A DNA stretch of 64,000 nt, taken from positions 62,001-126,000 of the forward strand of contig NZ_SMKX01000003.1 of NCBI RefSeq assembly GCF_004349055.1. The letters run 5' to 3'. The DNA comes from Kribbella antibiotica. GTDB lineage: Bacteria > Actinomycetota > Actinomycetes > Propionibacteriales > Kribbellaceae. Under the pieces are notes generated by a model. It saw only the letters and a list, made by a program, of their open reading frames with translations. It was not told the origin of the DNA and did not search any database. Shown in pieces: positions 1 through 10,149 of the stretch. A program made the translations under genes and the position numbers. Each line of letters starts with the position of its first letter. Within the stretch, counting starts at the first letter, position 1.

Positions 1-366
1 GACGTGGTCAACCCAGCCGGCGCGTTCGCCGGGGGAGTGATTGCCCCCGGCATCGAAACCGCCACTGACGCGCTGGGGGATGTGGCGGCTCAGTTGCGTC
101 GGGTCGAGCTGGTCCGGCCGCGGGCGCTGGTCGCCAAGAACACCGTCGAGGCATTGCAGTCCGGCGCTGTGCACGGATTCGCGGCTATGGTCGACGGACT
201 GGTCGCCCGGATCCGCGCAGACCAGTCCTTCGGTCCGGACACTCCCGTCGTACTGACTGGTGCTTTGGCGTCGCTACTGCTGCGCGACCTCTCGACACCC
301 GTCCAGCACGAGCCCCTGCTGACGTTGCGCGGCCTGCACTTGGCTTTCGCGCGCAACCACGGCTAG
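1..366 (+). CDS. coaX: Type III pantothenate kinase, C-terminal part
   Basis: This is the 3' part of a gene that enters from the left edge; 121 codons and a TAG stop are present. The product phosphorylates pantothenate in the first step of coenzyme A synthesis. The visible part carries the GGVIAPGIE segment and KNTVEALQSGAVHG, both typical of the C-terminal half of CoaX. The ATP-binding N-terminus lies outside the window. The gene sits upstream of lysS-lsr2-clpC, as in other actinobacteria, although here several other genes are inserted between them. Its stop overlaps the stop of the convergent gene by 4 bp. Confidence 0.9.
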   Translation, partial: DVVNPAGAFAGGVIAPGIETATDALGDVAAQLRRVELVRPRALVAKNTVEALQSGAVHGFAAMVDGLVARIRADQSFGPDTPVVLTGALASLLLRDLSTPVQHEPLLTLRGLHLAFARNHG

Positions 367-920
367 CTCTCGATCGGACGGCCGACCGTCAGCGCGGTCC
401 GCAGTGTCTCCGGGAGTGCGTTGAAGACGGCGTCCGGCTGTGTGCCGGTGCCATCGAGTGTCTTCGAGAAGAAGCAGCGCGCCGCAGCGGCCAGGACAAC
501 ATCCAGCACGTCGTCGTCGCTCAGCCCGAGTGTCTTGAGCTCGTCCACGTCCGCCTGGGTGACAGTGTCCGCGGCCAGCGCGACCTTGCGCGCGAACGCC
601 ATGACTGCACGGTCGACTGGGTCTTGAGCGTTCTCGTCGACGAAAGCGGTCACCTCGTCGGCGCTGTAGAAGTTGTTGGCCAGCACCTGGCCGTGGGCGA
701 GGCTGCAGTAGCTCGACTTGAGCGCAGCGGCCGCAGCGAACGTGGCGATCTCGTAGCGGCGCAGATCCATCGATGCCTTGACCGCAGCGTTGAGCTGGAG
801 CCAGGCCTCGAAGACGGCCGGTCGCGCCGCGAAGACGCTGACGAAGTTGGGCACATGCCCGGCCGGAGCGCGGTACGCGTCGAAGAAGTCCTGGTTTTCG
901 GGTCCTGCGACAAAGGCCAC
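363..920 (-). CDS. AhpD-like / carboxymuconolactone decarboxylase family protein
   Basis: A 185-residue protein of the alkylhydroperoxidase AhpD-like fold. The central helix carries a CxxxH motif (Cys72-SLA-His76, in SSYCSLAHGQ), the redox or proton-relay motif of the family. It is probably a cytoplasmic peroxidase or a related cofactor-free enzyme; the substrate cannot be read from the sequence. The start is GTG, with a purine-rich GGGGGA ribosome site about 6 bases upstream. The gene runs convergently into coaX and is divergent from the lipoprotein gene, about 93 bp away. Confidence 0.85.
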   Translation of the reverse strand: MAFVAGPENQDFFDAYRAPAGHVPNFVSVFAARPAVFEAWLQLNAAVKASMDLRRYEIATFAAAAALKSSYCSLAHGQVLANNFYSADEVTAFVDENAQDPVDRAVMAFARKVALAADTVTQADVDELKTLGLSDDDVLDVVLAAAARCFFSKTLDGTGTQPDAVFNALPETLRTALTVGRPIES

Positions 921-1013
921 GGTATTCCCCCTTGGTCATCCCCCTGGTGTGGCAGCTTCCACGGTATATCGTGCAGCCGTCGGTTGTGAGGCAGCTGAAG
1001 TGAGGTGGTCCTA

Positions 1014-2312
1014 GTGCGGCGGAAACTCGCCGTGGCACTGGTCATGGTGACCGGTGCGTCCCTGCTGACCGCCTGTACGGCGGATGCGTCGCCGTCCGCG
1101 GTGTCGGTGGCGTGGGCGGGCGCTGGGAAGAACTCCGTCCGGGTGACCTGGAAGGACAGCAGCGCTCCGAACCGGATCACCATCGAGGGCGTGCTCAGCG
1201 AAGGGCCGTCGTACGTGCACTACCTGCCGGCCGAGCAGGAGAACAGCTGGGACATTCCGACCTCGGCGTTTCCGCCGGACGGCAACTACCGCGTGGTCGT
1301 CACCAACGGGACGACGAAGGAAGGGCTGACCGGTAAGCCGGTGAAGTCTCCGGTGTTCGACACTGACGGACCGGTCCGGCCGAGCTCGGCGTTCGCCGTG
1401 GCGCAGGGGCGGGGCGTGCTGATCCGCTGGGCAGTGCCAACGCCGCCGCAGGACTTCACTCCGCACGACCCGCTGGATGTGGAGGGGACCAAGGCGCAGA
1501 AATACGTGCCACTGGTCGGCAAGCCTGGTGGGCAGCCCGCACCGATCGGCCCGGGGACGACCTCAGCCCGACAGGTGATCAACAGCATCAAGCCGCCGTT
1601 CCTGTTCCAACTGCGGACCGAGAACGAGTGGTCGAGCAATGTGGGTGGCCAGGTGGTCGGTCTGACCAGTTCGGCGACGGTCTTCGTGCCGCCGAAGGCG
1701 CAGTACAGCCTGCCGCTGCGCATCCGCGGCCGAGTGGTGCTGCAGGAGACCTACTGCGCTGCTGAGACGGACTGTGCGCTGCAGCAGACCACCTCGGCGG
1801 GCATCCCGCTGACGGTGCTCACGCAGGTCACACCGACCGCGCGGTGGAGTCCGGTGGCTCGTGGGAAGACCACGGCCGGCGGCCACTACGACATCCCGGT
1901 CGTCACAGCTGGTAGTCGCCCGTACAAGGTCGTGGCTGGTCAGTACGCCAAGCCGGGAGTGCTGACGAGCGAGTCGAGCAGTCCGGCCGTCTTCACTCGC
2001 GGAGTGGTCCGGCTGCTCGCCGGTGGGTACCTCGGCGGCAACAACAAGAAGCGCGGCGAGATGGTCACCGTGTTCGCCAGAGTGGCCCCGGCGTACACGT
2101 CCACTGCGACCCTGCAGCTGTGGAACCGGCAGACCCGAAGCTGGAAGTCCGTGAAGCTCGTGGCACTACGCCGCGGCCAGGCGGTCTTCGGCTTCAAGAT
2201 CGGTGCTGTCGGCACCTATTCCTATCGCTGGGTGCTCCCGCAGGCGGCGCAGGGCGGGCGCAACATGGACGGTCTGACCACCCCGAAACTGGACCTGCGG
2301 ATCAGGCCCTAA
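1014..2312 (+). CDS. Secreted lipoprotein with fibronectin-III-like segments
   Basis: A 432-residue exported protein. The N-terminus has positive charges, a hydrophobic stretch and a lipobox ending at Cys21 (LLTAC), so it should be anchored to the outer face of the membrane. The rest is beta-rich with repeated short strands, and the first 100 residues look like a fibronectin type III-like module. I do not recognise an enzyme domain. I chose GTG 1014, about 6 bases after GAGGTGG, rather than the in-frame GTG at 1005, because it gives a compact signal peptide. Its last 20 codons are duplicated downstream (see the repeat). Function unknown. Confidence 0.75.
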   Translation: MRRKLAVALVMVTGASLLTACTADASPSAVSVAWAGAGKNSVRVTWKDSSAPNRITIEGVLSEGPSYVHYLPAEQENSWDIPTSAFPPDGNYRVVVTNGTTKEGLTGKPVKSPVFDTDGPVRPSSAFAVAQGRGVLIRWAVPTPPQDFTPHDPLDVEGTKAQKYVPLVGKPGGQPAPIGPGTTSARQVINSIKPPFLFQLRTENEWSSNVGGQVVGLTSSATVFVPPKAQYSLPLRIRGRVVLQETYCAAETDCALQQTTSAGIPLTVLTQVTPTARWSPVARGKTTAGGHYDIPVVTAGSRPYKVVAGQYAKPGVLTSESSSPAVFTRGVVRLLAGGYLGGNNKKRGEMVTVFARVAPAYTSTATLQLWNRQTRSWKSVKLVALRRGQAVFGFKIGAVGTYSYRWVLPQAAQGGRNMDGLTTPKLDLRIRP

Positions 2313-2402
2313 AGCGGCCTGAACGGTAGCTCTTTGGCTGGCGCAAGGTGGCCGCAACATGGACGGCCTGACCACCCCGAAACTGGACCTGCGGATCAGG
2401 CG
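2246..2402 (+). repeat. Direct repeat of the lipoprotein gene 3' end
   Basis: The last 63 coding bases of the lipoprotein gene (2246-2308) recur at 2340-2402, 94 bp downstream, with four mismatches. The second copy is in another frame and is not part of a gene. It looks like the scar of a tandem duplication, or what remains of a deleted paralogue. Confidence 0.9.
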
Positions 2403-2418
2403 CTGCGCCAATCGGTAT

Positions 2419-3063
2419 TCAGGCCTCGGCGGACTCGGCCTCGAGCGGGGCCTCCTCGGCGCGATGCCGGTGGCGGAGCCTGTAGTAGGCGTACGCCGCA
2501 ACGGCGCCGATGCCGATCACAACGAGTGCCCAGACCGACACCTGGCCGAAGATCTTGTCCGCGTTGTCACCGATGTGGAAGGCAACGACTCCGATCGTGG
2601 TCGACCAGGCGATGCCGCCGGCCGCGTTCGCGATCAGGAACTTCGGATAGGGCATCCGGAGGGTTCCGGCCATCGGACCGGCGAAGATCCGGAGCAGTGC
2701 CACGAACCGGCCGAAGAAGACGGTCCAGACGCCGTACCGGTGGAAGTACTTCTCGGCTCGCGCGATGCGGTCCGGCGAGAAGTGTTTGAACCGGCGGCTG
2801 AGCCGGTCGAACAGACTGCGGCCGGCCCGGCGGCCGATGTAGTACCCGATCGAGTCGCCGATGATGGCGCCCGCCGCAGCGGCGCCGATCACCCACTCGA
2901 TCCGCAGGTCGCCCTGCGACGACAGCAAGGCCGCAGCGATCAGTGTGGTCTCGCCCGGCAGTGGCACTCCCATGCTCTCCACGCCGATGACGAGGCCCAC
3001 CACCAGGTACGCCACGACAGCCAAACCACCGGTCGGTATCGCGATTGCCAGCGCTTCCCCCAT
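2419..3063 (-). CDS. DedA family membrane protein
   Basis: A 214-residue integral membrane protein of the DedA/VTT (SNARE-associated Golgi) family. It has the re-entrant segment ESMGVPLPGETTLIAAA near residue 30, the GDSIGYYIGRRAG region, and the conserved FFGRFVALLRIFAGPMAGTLRMPYPKF core. There are about five hydrophobic segments, and the acidic/His tail is cytoplasmic. Family members act in lipid-carrier recycling or proton-dependent membrane homeostasis; the substrate here is unknown. The start is ATG 3063. The gene stands alone, between the lipoprotein gene (convergent) and the ArsR-like regulator gene. Confidence 0.9.
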   Translation of the reverse strand: MGEALAIAIPTGGLAVVAYLVVGLVIGVESMGVPLPGETTLIAAALLSSQGDLRIEWVIGAAAAGAIIGDSIGYYIGRRAGRSLFDRLSRRFKHFSPDRIARAEKYFHRYGVWTVFFGRFVALLRIFAGPMAGTLRMPYPKFLIANAAGGIAWSTTIGVVAFHIGDNADKIFGQVSVWALVVIGIGAVAAYAYYRLRHRHRAEEAPLEAESAEA

Positions 3064-3125
3064 GTACCCATAGTTACATCGGTCGGCAACCAGTTAGCTG
3101 ACCTGGGAGGTACTTCGGGGGAAAA

Positions 3126-3683
3126 TCAGGGTTGCGGTACCTCTCCGGACGGTACGACGGTGAACATCGTGTGGATCGAACGGGTGTCCGCGGGGTGGTC
3201 CGACGCGGTCCGGCCCTTGCGGTAACTGTCGACTAGCTTCTGCAGGTCGCTGCCGAGCTCCTCGGCCTCTTCGCGGGTCAGCCACAGCCGGGAACGGCTC
3301 ATCGCGCTGACGTCGTCCCACCCGTCGTCGCCGGGGAGGTCGTCGAACAGTTCGAGCATCCGGTCGGTGGCGACCCGCATCATCGCCTGATTGGCCGTCC
3401 GGCCGGCCACTGAGGACTGCGACGTGATGATCAAGCCTTGAGCCGGCGCTCGCCAGGGGCGTTCCCGGCCGTCGGCGGACTCGGCGCGCTCAACGATGCC
3501 CCAGCGCTCGAGCGCCCGGAGGTGGTAACTCATCGCAGACGGCGTCAGCCCGGCCAGCTCGGCGCACTCGGTCGCGGTCATCACCCGCCCGCTGTACAGC
3601 TCGTCGATGACCAGTTGCCGAGCCGGGTGCGCCAGTGCACGAATCGCCCGCGGATCGGTCAGCACCACCTTCTTCTCGGCCAC
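3126..3683 (-). CDS. ArsR-type winged-helix regulator
   Basis: A 185-residue regulator with a winged HTH near residues 15-75 (ALAHPARQLVIDEL; TPSAMSYHLRALERWGIVE), typical of the ArsR/HTH_20 group. The C-terminal half is helical and may bind a ligand or dimerise. The start is GTG 3683. A TAGGCT hexamer (minus strand, 3695 to 3690) lies 6 bases upstream, so the mRNA may be leaderless. It is divergent from an MFS exporter whose start is covered by two 16-bp dyads, so it probably represses that exporter and itself. No metal-binding cysteine pair was seen. Confidence 0.85.
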   Translation of the reverse strand: MAEKKVVLTDPRAIRALAHPARQLVIDELYSGRVMTATECAELAGLTPSAMSYHLRALERWGIVERAESADGRERPWRAPAQGLIITSQSSVAGRTANQAMMRVATDRMLELFDDLPGDDGWDDVSAMSRSRLWLTREEAEELGSDLQKLVDSYRKGRTASDHPADTRSIHTMFTVVPSGEVPQP

Positions 3684-3706
3684 CGCGACAGCCTAGCCGC
3701 GCCGCC

Positions 3707-3834
3707 TTTGAGCACCCCTCAGCCACCCGCGCCCCCGAAAAATGACTGAAGCGTGCTCAAAGCGCGGCGCCCCCTAGGCCTTGAGCACGGCTCAGTCATC
3801 TGCGCGGCCGAAAAGAGGCTGAACGGTGCTCAAG
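3707..3834. repeat. Two tandem 55-bp inverted-repeat units
   Basis: Two related 55-bp units, 3707-3761 and 3780-3834, start 73 bp apart. Each has 16-base arms, TTTGAGCACCCCTCAG or CTTGAGCACGGCTCAG, with their near-complements ending in GTGCTCAA, around a 23-base centre containing GCCGAAAA or a close variant. They lie between the divergent regulator and transporter genes. They could be operators, RNA hairpins, or copies of a dispersed element. Confidence 0.85.
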
Positions 3835-3839
3835 GGGGA

Positions 3840-3893
3840 TTGACGCGACTAGGTGTGAAGCATTAGCTTCATAAGTGTGAAGCAAATACTTCA
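3840..3893 (+). promoter_or_regulatory. Leaderless promoter with two 16-bp operator dyads
   Basis: TTGACG (3840-3845), an 18-bp spacer and TAGCTT (3864-3869) place transcription start at the GTG codon 3877. Two dyads, TGAAGCATTAGCTTCA (3856-3871) and TGAAGCAAATACTTCA (3878-3893), start 22 bp apart and cover the -10 box and the start codon. The TGAA...TTCA form is typical of ArsR-family half sites, so the neighbouring regulator is the likely ligand. Confidence 0.7.
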
Positions 3894-5088
3894 GAGTTCG
3901 TTGTGGGCTCATCGGGACGTGCGGCTGGTGTTGCCGGCTCGGGCGCTGTCGTACGCCGGGGATGCGATCGCGATGGTGGCGCTGATGCTCCGGGTGAAGG
4001 AGTACGGCGGTACTGGCGCGATCACGGTCCTTTTGCTGGCGTTCGCCGTACCGACTGTGGTGATGATCCCGGTGGCCGGGCGGATCGTGGACAGCTACGA
4101 CTCACGCGCCGTGCTGGTGTGGGCGACGGCGCTGCAGGCAGTCGCCGGGGTGGCGTTGGCGTTCAGCCACGACCTGGTGAGCACGGTGGGTCTGGTCTGC
4201 CTGCTGCAGGTGGGGCAGGCAATCGCCGGGCCGTGCTGGGGTGCGCTGATCCCGCGCATCGTGGGAGAGGGTCTGGTCGGCCGCGCCATCGGAGTGAGCC
4301 AGGCGCTGATCGGGGTGGCCATGCTGGTGGGCTCGGCGGTCGGCGGAGTGCTGGTGGAGTGGATCGGCGGCCGCGACGCGCTGCTCGTGGACGCGGCCAC
4401 CTTCGGTGTGCTCACTGTGGTCGCCGGACTGGTTCGGACTCGCCGTCGGCCAGCGCTTGGGGCAGTCAAGGAGAGCGGCGGGTTCAGTGCGGGTTTGCGC
4501 ACTCTGCTCGGCGATCCGCTGTTGCGGGTGCTGGTGGTGTGCCTGTGGGTGTTCGTGGTGGTCGGCGAGGCCGTGAATGTGGTTGAGGTCTTCCTGGTCA
4601 TCGACGAGGTCGGGCTGAATGCTGCGGGCTACGGCTGGGTCTTGGCTGCGCAAGGGGCGGGCGCGATCCTTGGTGCCTGGGGCAGCGGCCGGCTCACTAC
4701 CTCAGCCCACAGGGCGCGCGCCGTACTGGCCGGGGTGGCCGGCATTGGCCTGGGCATGGTGGGTATGGGCGCGGCGAGCGGCGTGGTCCTGCTGGTGCTC
4801 GGGGCCGTCATCACCGGGGCTGGAGGCGGTCTGCTCAATGCCGCCAGCAGCACGTTGATCGTCACTCGGGTTGCCGAGGCGGTGCGGGGGCGAGTGGTTG
4901 CGGCGCTCTCCGGGACGGTGCGGGCGTGCAGTTTGGTCGCTCTGCCGCTGGGTGGGCTGCTAGGTGGCGTGTTTGGGCCGCGCGCGACGTTCTTGGGGTG
5001 TGGGGTGCTGTGTGTGGTGGGTGCGATGGGCGCTGCGCTACTGGTGGCCAGAACAAAGGATTCGGCTGAGGAGGTGGTCAGTCACTAG
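3877..5088 (+). CDS. MFS transporter
   Basis: A 403-residue major facilitator with about 12 hydrophobic segments. The loop after the second helix carries the family pattern VAGRIVDSYDSRAVLVWA (D-R at the usual place). It resembles single-component drug or metabolite exporters (MFS_1/MFS_3) found beside ArsR-type repressors. The start GTG 3877 has no ribosome site, fits a leaderless transcript, and lies inside an operator dyad. Substrate unknown. The gene ends 10 bp before lysS. Confidence 0.85.
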   Translation: MKQILQSSLWAHRDVRLVLPARALSYAGDAIAMVALMLRVKEYGGTGAITVLLLAFAVPTVVMIPVAGRIVDSYDSRAVLVWATALQAVAGVALAFSHDLVSTVGLVCLLQVGQAIAGPCWGALIPRIVGEGLVGRAIGVSQALIGVAMLVGSAVGGVLVEWIGGRDALLVDAATFGVLTVVAGLVRTRRRPALGAVKESGGFSAGLRTLLGDPLLRVLVVCLWVFVVVGEAVNVVEVFLVIDEVGLNAAGYGWVLAAQGAGAILGAWGSGRLTTSAHRARAVLAGVAGIGLGMVGMGAASGVVLLVLGAVITGAGGGLLNAASSTLIVTRVAEAVRGRVVAALSGTVRACSLVALPLGGLLGGVFGPRATFLGCGVLCVVGAMGAALLVARTKDSAEEVVSH

Positions 5089-5098
5089 CCTTTGGCTT

Positions 5099-6619
5099 AT
5101 GACTGATGCACACGTGGACCCTGTGACCCCCGAAAGCGGGCAGGACGACCTGCCTGAGCAGATGCGGGTCCGCCGGGAGAAGCGTGACCGCCTGCTGGCG
5201 GAAGGAGTGCAGCCCTACCCGATCTCGGTACCGCGGACCCACCTACTGAAGGACTTGCGTGCGACGTATGACGCGCAGGAACTGGAGGTGGACACCAAGA
5301 CAGGCGAGCAGGTGTCGGTGGCCGGTCGGGTCATCTTCCTGCGCAACACCGGCAAGCTCTGCTTCGTCCGGCTGCGTGAAGGCGACGGGACCGAGCTGCA
5401 GGTGATGCTGTCGCTGGCCGACCTGGGTGAGGAGGAGCTGGCCCGGTTCAAGCAGATCGTCGACATCGGCGACCTGCTGGCCGTCCAGGGCGAGGTCGTG
5501 ACGAGCCGCCGGGGCGAGCTGTCGGTGCAGGCGACCGGGTGGCAGATGGCTGCCAAGACGCTGCGCCCGCTGCCGAACGAGCACAAGCCGCTGAACGAAG
5601 AGGCCCGCGTCCGGCTCCGGTACGTCGACCTGATCGTGCGATCCGAGGCTCGCGACATGGTCCGGATCAAGGCCGCCGTACTGAAGTCGCTGCGGGCCAC
5701 GTTCGACGCGCAGGGCTTCATCGAGGTCGAGACGCCGGTCCTGCAGCTCACCAACGGTGGCGCGGCGGCCCGGCCGTTCAACACGCACCTGAACGCCTTC
5801 GACCAGGAGATGAAGCTGCGGATCGCGCTCGAGCTCGATCTCAAGCGCGCCATGATCGGTGGTGTCGACCGGGTCTTCGAGATCGGCCGGACCTTCCGCA
5901 ACGAAGGCCTGGACTCCACCCATGCGGCGGAATTCTCGATGATCGAGGCCTATCAGGCGTACGGCGATTACGACACGATGGCCGAACTCATCCAGGACCT
6001 GATCCGGAACGCCGGCCGGGCGATCGGCCGGACCACGGTCACCGCGCGCGACGGTTCGGAGATCGACTTCGAGCAGCCGTTCCGGCACGCAACGCTTTTC
6101 GGGCTGCTCTCCGAAGCGGTCGGCGAGAAGGTCGATCAGACCACCGATCTGGCCGCGTTGCTCAAGTTGGCCGAGCAGCACGAGATCGAGCTGCAGCCGG
6201 GCCGGAATGCCGGCGAGATCGCTGTCGACTTGTTCGAGAAGCTGTGTGAGCACAACCTCATCCAGCCGACGTTTGTCCGTGACTATCCGGAGTCGGCGCG
6301 GCCGCTGGCCAAGCCGCACCGGGAAATCCCGGGGCTGGTCGAAGCCTTCGACCTGTTCGTCAACGGGGTCGAACTCGGCGTTGCCTACTCGGAGCTGAAC
6401 GACCCGGTGATCCAGCGCGATCGCCTGGTGGAGCAGTCGTTGCTGGCCGCCGCCGGTGATCCCGAGGCGATGGAACTCGACGAGGACTTCCTGCGCGCAA
6501 TGGAGTTCGGTATGCCGCCGGCCGGCGGCATGGGGATGGGCCTGGACCGGTTGATCATGCTCTACACCGGTGCCGGTATACGGGAGACGATTCTCTTCCC
6601 GTTGCTCCGGCCGGAGTGA
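5099..6619 (+). CDS. lysS: Lysyl-tRNA synthetase, class II
   Basis: A 506-residue class II enzyme that charges tRNA-Lys. An N-terminal OB-fold anticodon-binding domain (about residues 60-160) is followed by the catalytic core. Motif 2 is FEIGRTFRNEG and motif 3 is GMGMGLDRLIMLYTG. The reading frame is open further upstream, but ATG 5099 gives the expected N-terminus. TAGCCT (5086-5091) ends 7 bases before this ATG, which suggests a leaderless mRNA starting just after the MFS stop. Followed by a strong terminator and lsr2, the usual actinobacterial order. Confidence 0.96.
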   Translation: MTDAHVDPVTPESGQDDLPEQMRVRREKRDRLLAEGVQPYPISVPRTHLLKDLRATYDAQELEVDTKTGEQVSVAGRVIFLRNTGKLCFVRLREGDGTELQVMLSLADLGEEELARFKQIVDIGDLLAVQGEVVTSRRGELSVQATGWQMAAKTLRPLPNEHKPLNEEARVRLRYVDLIVRSEARDMVRIKAAVLKSLRATFDAQGFIEVETPVLQLTNGGAAARPFNTHLNAFDQEMKLRIALELDLKRAMIGGVDRVFEIGRTFRNEGLDSTHAAEFSMIEAYQAYGDYDTMAELIQDLIRNAGRAIGRTTVTARDGSEIDFEQPFRHATLFGLLSEAVGEKVDQTTDLAALLKLAEQHEIELQPGRNAGEIAVDLFEKLCEHNLIQPTFVRDYPESARPLAKPHREIPGLVEAFDLFVNGVELGVAYSELNDPVIQRDRLVEQSLLAAAGDPEAMELDEDFLRAMEFGMPPAGGMGMGLDRLIMLYTGAGIRETILFPLLRPE

Positions 6620-6638
6620 TTCTGTAGAGATTTCCCGA

Positions 6639-6684
6639 AGTGGGCCCCGGTTGCTGCATAGCACAGCCGGGGCCCACTGCATTT
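6639..6684 (+). terminator. Terminator of lysS
   Basis: A perfect 12-bp stem, AGTGGGCCCCGG (6639-6650) with CCGGGGCCCACT (6667-6678), is followed by GCATTTTCC. It begins 20 bases after the lysS stop. Confidence 0.85.
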
Positions 6685-6847
6685 TCCGGGGCTATTTGAA
6701 TACGCAAGGTCACCGGCCCGCTCCGGCGACTTTGTGGGACATTCCGCGCGGAGAATGACAAAGGGGTGGTTAGTACGGTACAAATCAGGTGCAAACAATT
6801 CGGCAGGGGATTGTGTCCGGTGACGGGCGCAGGAAGGATTGTCATCG

Positions 6848-7177
6848 ATGGCACAAAGGGTGCAGGTGGTCCTGGAGGACGATCTCGACGGCGGTAAGGC
6901 CGACGAGACCGTGACCTTCGGGCTGGACGGGACGACCTACGAGATCGACCTTTCCAAGAAGAATGCCGCCAAGTTGCGCGACGCCCTCGCCGGGTACGTC
7001 GGCTCTGGCCGCCGAGTGGCCGGTCGCCGTGGCGCGGTGGGTCGGGCCCGCGGTCGTGGACGGTCCGCATCGGACTCCGCCGACATCCGGGCCTGGGCCA
7101 AGGAGAACGGCTACGAGGTCAGCGAGCGCGGCCGGATCTCGGCCGAAGTACGCGCGGCGTACAACGAAGCCAAGTAG
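6848..7177 (+). CDS. lsr2: Lsr2, H-NS-like nucleoid protein
   Basis: A 109-residue Lsr2 protein: a DNA-bridging silencer that coats AT-rich and foreign DNA. The N-terminal dimerisation domain (VQVVLEDDLDGGKADETVTFGLDG) and the C-terminal DNA-binding domain (IRAWAKENGYEVSERGRIS, with an RGR minor-groove hook) are both complete. The start ATG 6848 lies 9 bases after AGGAAGGA, and a TTG at 6839 is rejected. A basic linker joins the domains. Conserved position between lysS and clpC. Confidence 0.96.
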   Translation: MAQRVQVVLEDDLDGGKADETVTFGLDGTTYEIDLSKKNAAKLRDALAGYVGSGRRVAGRRGAVGRARGRGRSASDSADIRAWAKENGYEVSERGRISAEVRAAYNEAK

Positions 7178-7193
7178 TTTCAGCAGGATCTTG

Positions 7194-7224
7194 CGGTCCC
7201 GGTACCCTTGGGGTATCGGGACCG
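7194..7224 (+). terminator. Hairpin after lsr2
   Basis: A 13-bp stem with one G-U pair: CGGTCCCGGTACC (7194-7206) and GGTATCGGGACCG (7212-7224), with a 5-base loop. It starts 16 bases after the lsr2 stop and has no clear U-tract. I see nothing else between it and the clpC promoter region near 7420. Confidence 0.7.
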
Positions 7225-7422
7225 TCCGCATTCCGGTTGTTTCAAGATGCGGACAACCCCGTCACAGGACGACAGTGCCGGATGCCTGACCGGGCAGCCA
7301 TCAGGGGAAATTCGCTGGTGGCGAACACGCTGTCCGATCGTGGTCAGGCGGGAACACTCTGGAGATCCGGTGGGTTGTTCCCTTGTGATGCCACCCGGGT
7401 GTCCGATCCAACAGTGATTGTT

Positions 7423-7446
7423 TGTTCGCCCAGAGCGAGCTTGTCA
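7423..7446 (+). promoter_or_regulatory. Possible ClgR box and -35 upstream of clpC
   Basis: TGTTCGCCCAGAGCGAGC (7423-7440) fits the published ClgR consensus WNNWCGCYNANRGCGWWS at all but one constrained position. It is directly followed by TTGTCA (7441-7446), a good -35. No convincing -10 is visible. ClgR activates clp genes in other actinobacteria; regulation here is inferred. Confidence 0.55.
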
Positions 7447-7526
7447 GTACCGGGGACTAGCATGCATGTACGGGGGTCGGCCCACACGGCACGTCCGACT
7501 CCTCTGAGGCAAGGAGCGCTTTGGCG

Positions 7527-10064
<2,538 letters not shown>

Positions 10065-10096
10065 TACCCAGCACTACTCGCTGTGCAAACAGCAGT

Positions 10097-10134
10097 CGAA
10101 GGGCCTCACGCTCAGCGTGGGGCCCTTCGCTTTG
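10097..10134. terminator. Terminator between clpC and the convergent gene
   Basis: A 15-bp stem with one mismatch, CGAAGGGCCTCACGC (10097-10111) and GCGTGGGGCCCTTCG (10115-10129), has a 3-base loop and is followed by CTTTGGTT. It lies between the convergent clpC and oxidoreductase genes and may work in both directions. Confidence 0.85.
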
Positions 10135-10149
10135 GTTGCCCGTGGTCGA

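Noticed and set aside
2359-3225. 288-residue plus-strand frame starting in the duplicated lipoprotein end
   Set aside because: Antisense to dedA and part of the regulator gene; acidic/His shadow sequence.
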